Source: Vagococcus proximus
Lineage (GTDB): Bacteria > Bacillota > Bacilli > Lactobacillales > Vagococcaceae
Length of the DNA: 64,000 bases
Direction of reading: 5' to 3'
NCBI RefSeq assembly: GCF_029143285.1
Contig: NZ_JAPDSH010000005.1
Coordinates: forward strand, 62,001 to 126,000
Both the position numbers and the translations under genes were made by a program. The notes under the pieces were generated by a model, which did no database searches, was not told the origin of the DNA, and saw nothing but the letters and a program-made list of their open reading frames with translations. Position 1 is the stretch's first letter, and every line of letters starts with the position of its first letter. Shown here piece after piece: positions 48,060 to 56,786 of the stretch.

Positions 48060-50600
48060 ATGGATATCAAAGAGTTTTCAGAAAAATTAACTGAAGCAAC
48101 TAAAGAGTTAAGTATAGATGAACGTGAAGCCTTATTAAAAATGTTTTCTTCTGTTACACAAGAAATTGAGCAAGAAGAAGCAAGCGGTGTGTTGTTAACA
48201 GATGGCGATCAAACAGATCTACCAGAAGGAATTACAGAACGTCTGCAAGCTTTAAAAGATAATTATTTAACAAAAGTGCCAACTATTACAACACATAGAG
48301 CACGTGCCATTACAAAAATTGCGAAAGAAAATCCAGGAATGCCAAAGAGTGTTCTTAGAGCAAAATGTTTCAAATATTGCTGTGAAACAGCACCGTTAGT
48401 GATTCAAGAAAATGAATTAATCGTAGGCGCACCAAACGGGGCACCTAGAGCGGGTGCTTTTTCTCCTGATATTGCTTGGAGATGGATGGAAGAAGAATTA
48501 GATACTATCGGAAGCAGACCACAAGATCCATTTTATATTTCTGATGAAGATAAACGCATCATGAAAGAAGAATTATTCCCATTTTGGAAGGGAAAATCAG
48601 TAGATGAAAACTGTGAAGATCAATTCCGTGATGCTGGTGTTTGGGAATTATCAGGAGAGTCATTTGTTTCAGATTGCTCTTATCACCAATTGAATGGTGG
48701 GGGAGATTCTAACCCAGGTTACGATGTGATTTTAATGAAAAAAGGGATGCTTGATATTCAAAATGAAGCGAAAGAGCATCTTGATCAATTAGATTATGAA
48801 AATCCAGAGGATATCGAGAAAATTTACTTCTATAAATCAATCGTCGATACAACTGAAGGGGTTATGATTTACGCGCAACGCTTATCAGATTACGCGTTAG
48901 AGTTAGCTAATAAAGAAAGCAATCCAAAACGTAAAGCAGAATTAAAAGAGATTGCTCGAATTAATGCTAAAGTACCAAAACATAGACCAGAAACTTTCTG
49001 GGAAGCGATTCAAGCCGTTTGGACAATTGAATCATTATTGGTTGTTGAAGAAAATCAAACTGGAATGTCAATCGGTCGTGTCGATCAGTACATGTATCCA
49101 TTCTTCAAAGGGGATATGGAATCAGGGCGCTTAAATGAATTCCAAGCTTTCGAATTAGCAGGATGTATGTTGATTAAAATGTCAGAAATGATGTGGATTA
49201 CAAGTGAGGGTGGTTCTAAATTCTTTGCAGGGTATCAACCGTTTGTCAACATGTGTGTTGGTGGTGTGAACCGTCAAGGTGTGGATGCAACGAATGAATT
49301 GACTTACTTATTAATGGATGCAGTTCGTCATGTGAAAGTCTATCAACCATCTCTTGCTTGCCGTATTCACAACAAATCACCTAGAGAGTATCTGAAAAAA
49401 ATCGTGTCAGTGGTTCGAGCTGGTTTAGGCTTCCCTGCTTGTCATTTTGATGATACACATATCAAAATGATGTTATCAAAAGGCGTTAGTATTGAAGATG
49501 CGCGTGATTACTGCTTAATGGGCTGTGTGGAACCTCAAAAATCAGGACGTCTTTACCAATGGACATCAACAGCCTATACACAATGGCCTATCTGTATCGA
49601 GTTAGTACTTAATCAAGGTGTGCCTTTATGGTATGGCAAACAAGTGACGCCAGATTATGGTAATATCACTAGCTTTAAAACGTATGAAGAGTTTGAATCT
49701 GCGGTTAAAGAACAAATCAAATATGTTACAAAATGGTCATCAGTAGCGACTGTTATTACTCAAAGAGTTCACCGTGACCTAGCACCTAAACCATTAATGT
49801 CATTAATGTATGAAGGGTGTATGGAAAGCGGAAAAGACGTGTCATCTGGTGGGGCGATGTATAACTTTGGACCGGGTGTTGTATGGTCTGGTTTAGCAAC
49901 TTACGCAGATTCAATGGCAGCTATTAAAAAACTAGTCTTTGATGAGAAAAAATACACATTAGCTGAATTAAATACAGCTTTAAAAGCAGATTTTGTTGGC
50001 TACGATCAAATTCGTACAGACTGTTTAAATGCACCAAAATTTGGGAATGATGATGACTATGCTGATTTAATCGCATCAGATTTAATTCATTTCACTGAAA
50101 CAGAACATAGAAAATTCAAAACACTTTATTCTGTATTAAGTCATGGCACACTATCAATCTCAAACAACACACCATTAGGACAATTAACAGGTGCTTCTGC
50201 TAATGGACGTAGTGCATGGACACCGTTATCAGATGGGATTAGTCCAACACAAGGGGCAGACTACAAAGGACCTACAGCGATTATTAAATCCATTTCAAAA
50301 ATGTCAAATGACACAATGAATATTGGAATGGTACACAACTTTAAGATTATGTCTGGTTTATTAGATACGCCTCAAGGTGAAGAAGGGTTAATTACCTTAC
50401 TTAGAACATCAAGTATTTTAGGGAATGGTGAAATGCAGTTTAACTACTTGGATAATGAAACATTACTTGACGCCCAAGCTCATCCTGAAAGATACAGAGA
50501 TTTGATTGTTAGGGTTGCAGGATATAGTGCCTTCTTCGTAGAACTTTGTAAAGACGTTCAAGACGAGATTATTAGTAGAACTATGTTAACAAAAATTTAG
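48060..50600 (+). CDS. cutC: Choline trimethylamine-lyase, glycyl radical enzyme CutC
   Basis: An 846-residue glycyl radical enzyme that cleaves choline to trimethylamine and acetaldehyde. Every diagnostic residue falls at its published CutC number: thiyl Cys489 and Glu491 in [15 protein letters not shown], glycyl Gly821 in RVAGYSAFF, and Tyr208, Asp216, Phe389, Phe395, Thr502 and Tyr506 around the choline pocket. The 846-residue length is the type I form. Its activase CutD follows after 26 nt. It is expected inside the microcompartment, which contains the toxic acetaldehyde. Confidence 0.98.
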   Translation: MDIKEFSEKLTEATKELSIDEREALLKMFSSVTQEIEQEEASGVLLTDGDQTDLPEGITERLQALKDNYLTKVPTITTHRARAITKIAKENPGMPKSVLRAKCFKYCCETAPLVIQENELIVGAPNGAPRAGAFSPDIAWRWMEEELDTIGSRPQDPFYISDEDKRIMKEELFPFWKGKSVDENCEDQFRDAGVWELSGESFVSDCSYHQLNGGGDSNPGYDVILMKKGMLDIQNEAKEHLDQLDYENPEDIEKIYFYKSIVDTTEGVMIYAQRLSDYALELANKESNPKRKAELKEIARINAKVPKHRPETFWEAIQAVWTIESLLVVEENQTGMSIGRVDQYMYPFFKGDMESGRLNEFQAFELAGCMLIKMSEMMWITSEGGSKFFAGYQPFVNMCVGGVNRQGVDATNELTYLLMDAVRHVKVYQPSLACRIHNKSPREYLKKIVSVVRAGLGFPACHFDDTHIKMMLSKGVSIEDARDYCLMGCVEPQKSGRLYQWTSTAYTQWPICIELVLNQGVPLWYGKQVTPDYGNITSFKTYEEFESAVKEQIKYVTKWSSVATVITQRVHRDLAPKPLMSLMYEGCMESGKDVSSGGAMYNFGPGVVWSGLATYADSMAAIKKLVFDEKKYTLAELNTALKADFVGYDQIRTDCLNAPKFGNDDDYADLIASDLIHFTETEHRKFKTLYSVLSHGTLSISNNTPLGQLTGASANGRSAWTPLSDGISPTQGADYKGPTAIIKSISKMSNDTMNIGMVHNFKIMSGLLDTPQGEEGLITLLRTSSILGNGEMQFNYLDNETLLDAQAHPERYRDLIVRVAGYSAFFVELCKDVQDEIISRTMLTKI

Positions 50601-50626
50601 CGATTCTTTATAAGGAGTTGAAACAA

Positions 50627-51577
50627 GTGGTAAATGAGAAGGCAAGCGCAATCGAAAGACAAGCAATAGTTTTTAATATTCAAAAATACAATATTTATGA
50701 TGGGCCAGGGATTCGTACCATTGTGTTTTTAAAAGGGTGTCCTCTTAGATGTCAATGGTGCTCAAATCCGGAAGGCATCTCTCAAAAGTATGAAGTCATG
50801 TATAAAGAAAATAATTGTATTGATTGCCATGCTTGCGTAGATGTTTGTCCACTGGGGATTCACTATATTGATGATGAAGGCAATCATCAAGTGAGGCGAG
50901 ATATCACATGTAATGGTTGTAAGGCATGTGTTGCGGTTTGTCCTAAAGCGGCACTCAACATAACAGGTGAGGCCAAAACAATTTCTGAATTACTTGAAAT
51001 CGTTCACGAAGATGATGCGTTTTATGATATGTCAGGTGGCGGGATTACACTCAGTGGTGGCGAGTGTACCGCTCAACCTGAGGCAGCTTTAGCGATTTTA
51101 AAAGCATGTAAAGAAGACGGTATCAACACCGCGATTGAAACATGTGGTTACACGCGAATGAATAGAATGTTAGAGATTGCAGAGTATGTTGATCTGTTTC
51201 TATTCGATTTAAAACACATGGATCCCGTTCGTCATAATGAATTAACAGGTGTTAGCAATGAACGTATCTTAAAAAATCTTCAAGAATTACTTAGATTAGG
51301 TTACGACATTCAAATCAGAATGCCAATGCTTAAACAAGTGAATTGTAGCAAAGAAGAGATCCAAGCAGTTATCGATTTCCTATTACCTTATAAAGAGTAT
51401 GAAAATTTCAAAGGAATTGATTTGCTTCCGTATCACAAAATGGGTGTTGCTAAGTACGGACAATTAGGTCTTGAATACCCTGTTAAAGGTGACCCAAGTT
51501 TAAGTGATGAAGAGCTGGATAACATTGAAGAGTGGATTAAAGAGTATGATTTCCCTGTTCAAGTTATCAGACATTAG
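50627..51577 (+). CDS. cutD: CutC-activating radical SAM enzyme CutD
   Basis: A 316-residue radical SAM activase that abstracts H from Gly821 of CutC. The cluster motif CPLRCQWC (about residues 38-45, CX3CX2C) is followed by two ferredoxin-like motifs (CIDCHACVDVCPLG and CNGCKACVAVCPKA), the usual glycyl-radical-activase architecture. GGGITLSGGECTAQP is the SAM-binding region. I take GTG 50627, 9 nt after AAGGAG; the TTG at 50618 touches the ribosome binding site. Confidence 0.95.
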   Translation: MVNEKASAIERQAIVFNIQKYNIYDGPGIRTIVFLKGCPLRCQWCSNPEGISQKYEVMYKENNCIDCHACVDVCPLGIHYIDDEGNHQVRRDITCNGCKACVAVCPKAALNITGEAKTISELLEIVHEDDAFYDMSGGGITLSGGECTAQPEAALAILKACKEDGINTAIETCGYTRMNRMLEIAEYVDLFLFDLKHMDPVRHNELTGVSNERILKNLQELLRLGYDIQIRMPMLKQVNCSKEEIQAVIDFLLPYKEYENFKGIDLLPYHKMGVAKYGQLGLEYPVKGDPSLSDEELDNIEEWIKEYDFPVQVIRH

Positions 51578-51593
51578 AGAGGAGTGGGGTGAG

Positions 51594-51932
51594 ATGACTG
51601 AGGTCCAACGTATGATTCAAGAATCGGTTCCAGGAAAGCAAGTCACAGTTCTTCATGTGATAGCCTCTCCAATTGATGATATTTATGAGTCTTTAGGAAT
51701 TGATCCTGTTGGAGCGATTGGCATACTAACGCTATCCCCTTGTGAATCTGCCATAATTGCGGCTGACATTGCAACGAAATCTGCTGATGTTTCGATTGGT
51801 TTTTTAGATCGGTTTACAGGGTCGGTTGTCATTAGCGGCGATGTCCAAAGTGTCGAGATTTCATTACAAGAGGTTGCTAAGTTTTTAAAAACGAGGCTAG
51901 GGTTTACGGTTTGTGATGTGACGGTATCGTGA
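51594..51932 (+). CDS. eutS: Microcompartment shell protein, EutS/PduU-type
   Basis: A 112-residue circularly permuted BMC-H. The sequence MIQESVPGKQVTVLHVIASP, then GAIGILTLSPCESAIIAADI and IGFLDRFTGSVVISGDV, matches EutS closely. EutS-type hexamers have a beta-barrel cap and can bend the shell. Start ATG 51594 follows GAGGAG; the longer frame overlaps cutD. Its stop overlaps the next ATG. Confidence 0.93.
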   Translation: MTEVQRMIQESVPGKQVTVLHVIASPIDDIYESLGIDPVGAIGILTLSPCESAIIAADIATKSADVSIGFLDRFTGSVVISGDVQSVEISLQEVAKFLKTRLGFTVCDVTVS

Positions 51933-52378
51933 TGAGAAAGCGAGTATTGCTCATCGGGCCCAAAAATAGTGGCAAGACAACGTTGGCTAATTATGTTGAG
52001 GGCAATGAAGAAAAAGTGAAAAAAAAAGCCCACATTGTCTATAAGAAAGACACAATAGACACACCAAGCACGTATCTAGAAAGTCCGTGGATGCGTCAGC
52101 ATCTTATTTCCTTACAGCAAAGTGCTTACCTGGGCTTGTTTTTACTCCCATTATCAGCTAAAAAAGGGAGTTATCCACCAGGCTTTTCACATGTTTTTAG
52201 AATTCCTCTTATCGGAGTGATTACGTACACATCTCGTGATGTTTTGACTCCAGAAGCAAAGGTAAGAGCAGAGAAACAGCTGAAGGAAATTGGTCAATTT
52301 GAAACGATTATCTTTCTAAATATAGAGGCTATTAAAGGAATTGATACGGTTATTAAATTTTATCAAGAAAGGAGGTAA
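51932..52378 (+). CDS. eutP: EutP/PduV-type small GTPase-like protein
   Basis: A 148-residue P-loop protein with GPKNSGKTTLANYVEG (Walker A, about residues 8-15) and DTPSTYL in the switch region, as in EutP (IDTPGEY). The usual T/NKxD guanine-specificity motif reads TYTSRD here, so nucleotide specificity may have changed. EutP has been reported to have acetate kinase activity, which would suit the end of the acetyl-phosphate branch. Its ATG overlaps the eutS stop. Confidence 0.85.
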   Translation: MRKRVLLIGPKNSGKTTLANYVEGNEEKVKKKAHIVYKKDTIDTPSTYLESPWMRQHLISLQQSAYLGLFLLPLSAKKGSYPPGFSHVFRIPLIGVITYTSRDVLTPEAKVRAEKQLKEIGQFETIIFLNIEAIKGIDTVIKFYQERR

Positions 52379-52382
52379 GAAT

Positions 52383-53519
52383 ATGAATTATTTTCAAATG
52401 GGCACACAAATTATTTCGGGTGAGGGTGCATTAGATGCCATTAAAGAATTAGAGATGACTTCTGTTCTCGTGATTTGTGATCCTTACATGGTTGAGTCAG
52501 GAAAGGTTAACGACGTGACAAGTCGATTAGATCAAAAAGGAATCGACTGTTCTATTTTTTCAGAGATTATTCCTGATCCAACGCTTGAGGTGGTAGTAAA
52601 AGGTGTCAACCAGCTCTGTGACCGTCAAGCAGATATGATCATTGCTTTAGGTGGAGGCTCTGCGATAGATTCTGCTAAGGCAATTAAGGAAGTCTACAGT
52701 CGTTCTAACCAGAAACCTGTTCAACTAGTAGCTATACCAACGACAAGCGGAACAGGAAGTGAAGTAACAGCATTTTCTGTTATATCAGATAGTCAAAAAG
52801 CAGAAAAATATGCGTTAGTGGATGTCAGTATGATTCCAGATATTGCAATACTAGAACCAAAATTAACGGAAACAGTCCCAAGTAGCGTAACGGCTGATAC
52901 GGGTGTAGATGTTATGACTCATTGTTTTGAAGCTTACGTTTCATTAAAAGCGACTGACTTTACAGACGCTTGTGCTGAAAAAGGGCTGCGAATGGTTTGG
53001 GACAATTTAGTAGCTGTCGTTGAAGATGGTAGTGATTCTATTCGCCGTGAAAAAATGCTAAATGCATCTTGTCTAGCGGGAATGGCGTTTAATGAAGCAT
53101 CACTTGGTATTTGCCATAGTTTGGCCCATGCTTTAGGTGCTAAATTCCATATTCCACATGGCCGTGCGAATGCAATGTTATTGCCTCATGTTATTGCTTT
53201 TAATGCAGGAATGGATTTGAACACTGATACAGAAACGCTTGAAAGATATGAAACATTAGCGAGTTTACTAGGTTTACAAGCAGGAACTAAACGTGGCACT
53301 GTTCAAACGATGATTGCTCAACTGAATCGTCAAACGAAACGTATGGGTATTCCAAAATACATTAACGACTGTTCTGTGGATATGACAGACTTCATTAATG
53401 AAATTCCAGAAATGGCCCGATTGGCAATGGCAGACACGTGTACGTTAACAAATCCAAGAGTACCGACTGAAAAAGAGTTAGAAAAAATCTATCTTAGTTT
53501 ATGCCAGGGGGGAGTTTAG
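52383..53519 (+). CDS. cutO: Iron-containing alcohol dehydrogenase (acetaldehyde to ethanol)
   Basis: A 378-residue group III (Fe-dependent) alcohol dehydrogenase. NAD-binding GGGSAIDSAK (about residues 92-101) and GTGSEVTAF are present. The metal ligands are expected in CHSLAHALGAKFHIPHGRAN (His-rich, about residues 248-267). It reduces acetaldehyde from choline to ethanol and regenerates NAD for the CutF branch. ATG 52383 follows AAAGGAGG. Its TAG overlaps the next GTG. Confidence 0.93.
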   Translation: MNYFQMGTQIISGEGALDAIKELEMTSVLVICDPYMVESGKVNDVTSRLDQKGIDCSIFSEIIPDPTLEVVVKGVNQLCDRQADMIIALGGGSAIDSAKAIKEVYSRSNQKPVQLVAIPTTSGTGSEVTAFSVISDSQKAEKYALVDVSMIPDIAILEPKLTETVPSSVTADTGVDVMTHCFEAYVSLKATDFTDACAEKGLRMVWDNLVAVVEDGSDSIRREKMLNASCLAGMAFNEASLGICHSLAHALGAKFHIPHGRANAMLLPHVIAFNAGMDLNTDTETLERYETLASLLGLQAGTKRGTVQTMIAQLNRQTKRMGIPKYINDCSVDMTDFINEIPEMARLAMADTCTLTNPRVPTEKELEKIYLSLCQGGV

Positions 53520-54121
53520 TGAAATTTATTACAGAAATCGACTTACGCAATGAATTTCGAAAAAATCCATTTGAAACCTACTACTTAAATGACTCAGATA
53601 GGTTAACGTCAGAAGCGAGACAGTTTTTAAATGATAGGCATGTAACGATTACAAGAGAAGACCAAGTGACAGAGGTTGAGGAGAATCACTCAAACAGTGA
53701 GACAGAAACGTGTCAGACGGATGATGTAACTCGAAGTAAATGCCCTTGGGAAATGCGCGCTCTTGTTTTATATGCCGAATTCTTAGAAGTGATACTTTTA
53801 GCTAAGGAAAGTCAGGCACACCTCTGTGAAGAACTTTATTCGATGAGTTTAGTAATCAAGCAAGTTTCAGTTTTAGACTCAGTTCAGGAAGTTCAGCTTA
53901 ATTATGCGGAACTTCCTGAAGGGAATAGACTGGATGCCATAACTTTAGCTCATCTCTTTAGTGAGAATGGTTCCTTGACAGTCCGCTTGTTTAAGTTAGA
54001 AGTAGCTATTAGGGCATTCAAAGAAGAATTCCAAAATGATTTACAGGCAGAACAGGTCGGACAATTAGAAAGAATAGGCTCAAGGTTAAGAGTTTTAATG
54101 GCACAATTGATAGGAGAGTAA
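53519..54121 (+). CDS. EutT-like protein (cobalamin adenosyltransferase relative)
   Basis: A 200-residue protein. The N terminus KFITEIDLR followed by RLTSEARQFLNDRHVTI matches the start of EutT, an ATP:corrinoid adenosyltransferase. The remainder is helical as expected. The EutT metal motif (His followed by CCxxC) is not visible; only isolated Cys remain (ETCQTDDV, RSKCPWE). No B12-dependent enzyme is present in this cluster, since CutC is radical-based, so the function is unclear. GTG 53519 follows GGGGGAG. Confidence 0.68.
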   Translation: MKFITEIDLRNEFRKNPFETYYLNDSDRLTSEARQFLNDRHVTITREDQVTEVEENHSNSETETCQTDDVTRSKCPWEMRALVLYAEFLEVILLAKESQAHLCEELYSMSLVIKQVSVLDSVQEVQLNYAELPEGNRLDAITLAHLFSENGSLTVRLFKLEVAIRAFKEEFQNDLQAEQVGQLERIGSRLRVLMAQLIGE

Positions 54122-54123
54122 CT

Positions 54124-54969
54124 ATGAAAAAATCCAATTATGATCTGTCACAATACGATCAATTCATCCAGACATTTGAAAAAGTAATCAAGACACCTAA
54201 ACAAACAAACACAACGACTTACTATACAGGGGTTGATTTAGGAACAGCTTGTGTTGTATTAGCAGTTTTAGATGACTCGGGAGAGCCAGTAGCAGGCGCT
54301 TATGAATACGCAGATGTTGTAAGAGATGGGATGGTTGTTGATTATATAGGAGCCATTGAAATCGTAACGAGGCTAAAAAAATCGATTGAAGCGAACTTAG
54401 GTTGTGAGCTGCTTTATGCGGCGTCTGCTATACCACCTGGTACGGATTTACTTGATTCAGGCGCGATTAAAAATGTGATTGAAGCGTCAGGATTTGAGTT
54501 GGTTAGTTTACTGGATGAGCCTACAGCGGCCAATCAGTTATTGTCTATCCAAAATGGTGCTGTCGTTGATATTGGTGGCGGTACAACGGGTATTTCAGTA
54601 GTTGTAGAGGGTGAGGTTGTTAAGGTTGCCGATGAAGCGACAGGCGGCACTCATTTTTCACTGGTTGTATCGGGCTCCTATGGCATGACATTTGACGAAG
54701 CAGAGTTGTACAAACGAAGTGAAAAAAATCATAAAGAATTATTAACTGTTTTAAAACCAGTTATTGAGAAAATTGCATCTATTATTGATAGACAAATAAT
54801 GGGTCATCAAGTGGAAGAGGTTTACCTTGTTGGAGGGACGGCTTGTTTAACAGGAATGGAAACGATTATTGAAAAATCTTTAGGGATTCCAACCTTTAAA
54901 CCAATCAATCCAATGTTTGTCACACCGCTTGGCATTGCTAAAAATTGTTACAATAAGCAACTAAATTAA
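54124..54969 (+). CDS. eutJ: EutJ-type Hsp70/actin-fold protein
   Basis: A 281-residue ASKHA-fold ATPase. Phosphate-1 is YYTGVDLGTACVVLAVLD (about residues 35-52), phosphate-2 is AVVDIGGGTTGISVV, and the adenosine motif is YLVGGTACLTG. EutJ is the presumed chaperone of ethanolamine and choline compartments. It follows the EutT-like gene by 2 nt. Confidence 0.92.
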   Translation: MKKSNYDLSQYDQFIQTFEKVIKTPKQTNTTTYYTGVDLGTACVVLAVLDDSGEPVAGAYEYADVVRDGMVVDYIGAIEIVTRLKKSIEANLGCELLYAASAIPPGTDLLDSGAIKNVIEASGFELVSLLDEPTAANQLLSIQNGAVVDIGGGTTGISVVVEGEVVKVADEATGGTHFSLVVSGSYGMTFDEAELYKRSEKNHKELLTVLKPVIEKIASIIDRQIMGHQVEEVYLVGGTACLTGMETIIEKSLGIPTFKPINPMFVTPLGIAKNCYNKQLN

Positions 54970-54984
54970 AAGGAGGCGCGTATC

Positions 54985-55278
54985 ATGGATTGTCGAATTA
55001 TTAAGGCTCCAGGAGAAAATACATTAGCAATATTAAATCGTAGAAAAGGGTCTAGAGGTGATATTGAAAAGCCAGGAGCGGTTGGACTTGTCCAAGGAAG
55101 ATTGATCGAGATGGTGTGCGCCTCTGATATTGCTGAAAAAGCAGTCGGTGTCATTGTTGAAGATATTAAAGGAACGTGCCCCCAGAATATGATTATGCTG
55201 GCAATTTTTGGTGATGTAGCCTCTGTGACAGCTGCGATAGAGCAAATTAAGTTGAAAGAGAAGAAGCAGGAATGGTAA
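54985..55278 (+). CDS. BMC shell protein with a Cys in the pore loop, GrpU-like
   Basis: A 97-residue protein with an N-terminal extension (about residues 1-30) and one BMC domain (VGLVQGRLIEMVCASDIAEKA...). In the pore position, where BMC-H proteins have a Gly-rich loop, this one has KGTCPQN followed by MIMLAIFGDVASVTAAIE. A Cys at the six-fold axis would let the hexamer hold an Fe-S cluster, as shown for GrpU of glycyl-radical compartments. It overlaps the EutN gene by 7 nt. Confidence 0.72.
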   Translation: MDCRIIKAPGENTLAILNRRKGSRGDIEKPGAVGLVQGRLIEMVCASDIAEKAVGVIVEDIKGTCPQNMIMLAIFGDVASVTAAIEQIKLKEKKQEW

Positions 55279-55535
55279 TAGCTGAATTAATTGATACCGT
55301 TTGGGCGACACGCAAATCTGAACAACTTAATGGCCTAAAGTTTATGCTAGCTGAAATAAAAGGTGGGACAAACGAAGGTGAACGTCTAGTCGTATGTGAT
55401 GTCATAGGAGCAGGGATTGGCGATAGAGTACTTGTGACAACCGGTTCTAGTGCAAGGCGCATGCTAGAGGATGATTTGATTCCTGTTGATGCAGCCGTTA
55501 TTGGCATTATAGATGAAAGTTGTGAGTCTGTTTAA
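55272..55535 (+). CDS. eutN: Microcompartment vertex protein EutN/CcmL
   Basis: An 87-residue BMC-P protein that forms pentamers capping the shell vertices. IAELIDTVWATRKSEQLNGL, then DVIGAGIGDRVLVTTGSSAR and PVDAAVIGIID are the family pattern. ATG 55272 overlaps the previous gene. Confidence 0.93.
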   Translation: MVIAELIDTVWATRKSEQLNGLKFMLAEIKGGTNEGERLVVCDVIGAGIGDRVLVTTGSSARRMLEDDLIPVDAAVIGIIDESCESV

Positions 55536-55563
55536 GGATGACGAAAAGGAAATGAGGATGTCC

Positions 55564-56151
55564 ATGAAACGATTAATTTGTTATACAGATATTGAAGAAG
55601 CTCATACTAAAGGTGAAAACTATCTCATAATAAATGACGACACGATTGTGACACCTTTAGCTAAAGATTTAATTGAGGAGTATGAGTTGGAAGTACGATA
55701 TGAACAAGCTTCTTATGAAGAGGAAGAATCATTAGGGTTAAATTTTTCCAAAGAAACCTTGATTGAACTGCTAAGAAAAGTATTAACAGAAGGAACTGAA
55801 CTAGCATCAAATTTTGAGTATGAGGCACATGAAAATGGTTTAAAAGTGATTAAGGGTGATACGGTTCGACTAGAAAAGATGGCTACTGGTGAGTCTGTTT
55901 ATTCGCAACAATTAGTTAGTGAAGGCGCAACTAATGCAGGAATAGTGGAGATGAAGGAGACATCAGTTGATCGGGTACTTGAAAATAATGAGATTAATTA
56001 TGTTAGTTCAGGTAGTCTAACCATTCAAATAGACGGAAAGGAGTATCAGGCAAAAGCGGGGGATACGATTTATATTCCTAAAAAATCATGCATAACATGG
56101 AGTGTTCCTGAGCAGGCCAACCTTTTTTATGTGACCTGTCCTACTAATTAA
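55564..56151 (+). CDS. eutQ: EutQ-like cupin protein (acetate kinase type)
   Basis: A 195-residue protein with an N-terminal region (KRLICYTDIEEAHTKGEN) and a C-terminal EutQ cupin. The cupin strands include VSSGSLTIQIDG and AKAGDTIYIPKKSCITW (about residues 150-185). EutQ can convert acetyl-phosphate and ADP to acetate and ATP, the energy-yielding last step here. I use ATG 55564 with GAGG upstream; ATG 55558 is also possible. Confidence 0.87.
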   Translation: MKRLICYTDIEEAHTKGENYLIINDDTIVTPLAKDLIEEYELEVRYEQASYEEEESLGLNFSKETLIELLRKVLTEGTELASNFEYEAHENGLKVIKGDTVRLEKMATGESVYSQQLVSEGATNAGIVEMKETSVDRVLENNEINYVSSGSLTIQIDGKEYQAKAGDTIYIPKKSCITWSVPEQANLFYVTCPTN

Positions 56152-56176
56152 AATGAGAGAAATTAAGGAGTAGATG

Positions 56177-56767
56177 ATGAAAGAAGCAATTGGATTAATA
56201 GAAACGATGGGAATCATTGCGGCGATAGAAGCTAGTGATGTCATGTTAAAAACGTCTAATGTCAAGCTGATCAACAAGGAAATCGTTAAGGGTGGTTTAG
56301 TCACGGTTGTCATAACGGGTGATGTAGGTGCTGTGAAGACGGCTGTTGATTCAGCAGTTGCTGCTGTCACAAATTTAGGAACGGGTCTTTTACTGAGCTC
56401 TCATGTGATACCTAGACCAGATAGAAGTATCGACTGTCTTTTACCTAAAGAAAAAAAAGAGGATGAGACAATCTCAGATAGTTTACCAAAACCTATTGAA
56501 GAAGTCGGCTATCAAGAGAGTGATAAAGAAGAGACGATTGACAGTGTTGAGAAGTCAGGTGACTTGTCTCAAGAAACGCTAAGGGATTTTCTAAAAGATG
56601 AGAAGGATGAGTTGGTAAAAGAGTATTTACTCAATCAAACCGTTGCAGAACTTAGAGAATATGCAAAACAATACACTGATTTTGTAATTGAAAGAAAACA
56701 CTTATACCGAACGCCTAAGGTTGAATTAGTCGAGGCTATTATGACGTTTTTAAGGGATAAGCAATAA
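56177..56767 (+). CDS. BMC-H shell protein with a long helical C-terminal domain
   Basis: A 196-residue protein. Residues 1-90 are a normal BMC-H (AIGLIETMGIIAAIEASDVM, pore loop EIVKGGLVTVV). An acidic linker (about 91-130) follows. The last 65 residues are helical, with LNQTVAELREYAKQY and TPKVELVEAIMTFL. Helix spacing and the K-x-E-L-V-E-A-I ending resemble Rho-N/SAP/HeH-type small helical domains. Such an extension could anchor the shell to cargo, DNA or the cytoskeleton. The family match is by pattern only. Confidence 0.8.
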   Translation: MKEAIGLIETMGIIAAIEASDVMLKTSNVKLINKEIVKGGLVTVVITGDVGAVKTAVDSAVAAVTNLGTGLLLSSHVIPRPDRSIDCLLPKEKKEDETISDSLPKPIEEVGYQESDKEETIDSVEKSGDLSQETLRDFLKDEKDELVKEYLLNQTVAELREYAKQYTDFVIERKHLYRTPKVELVEAIMTFLRDKQ

Positions 56768-56786
56768 TTGAAATGGGGAAGTGTGA

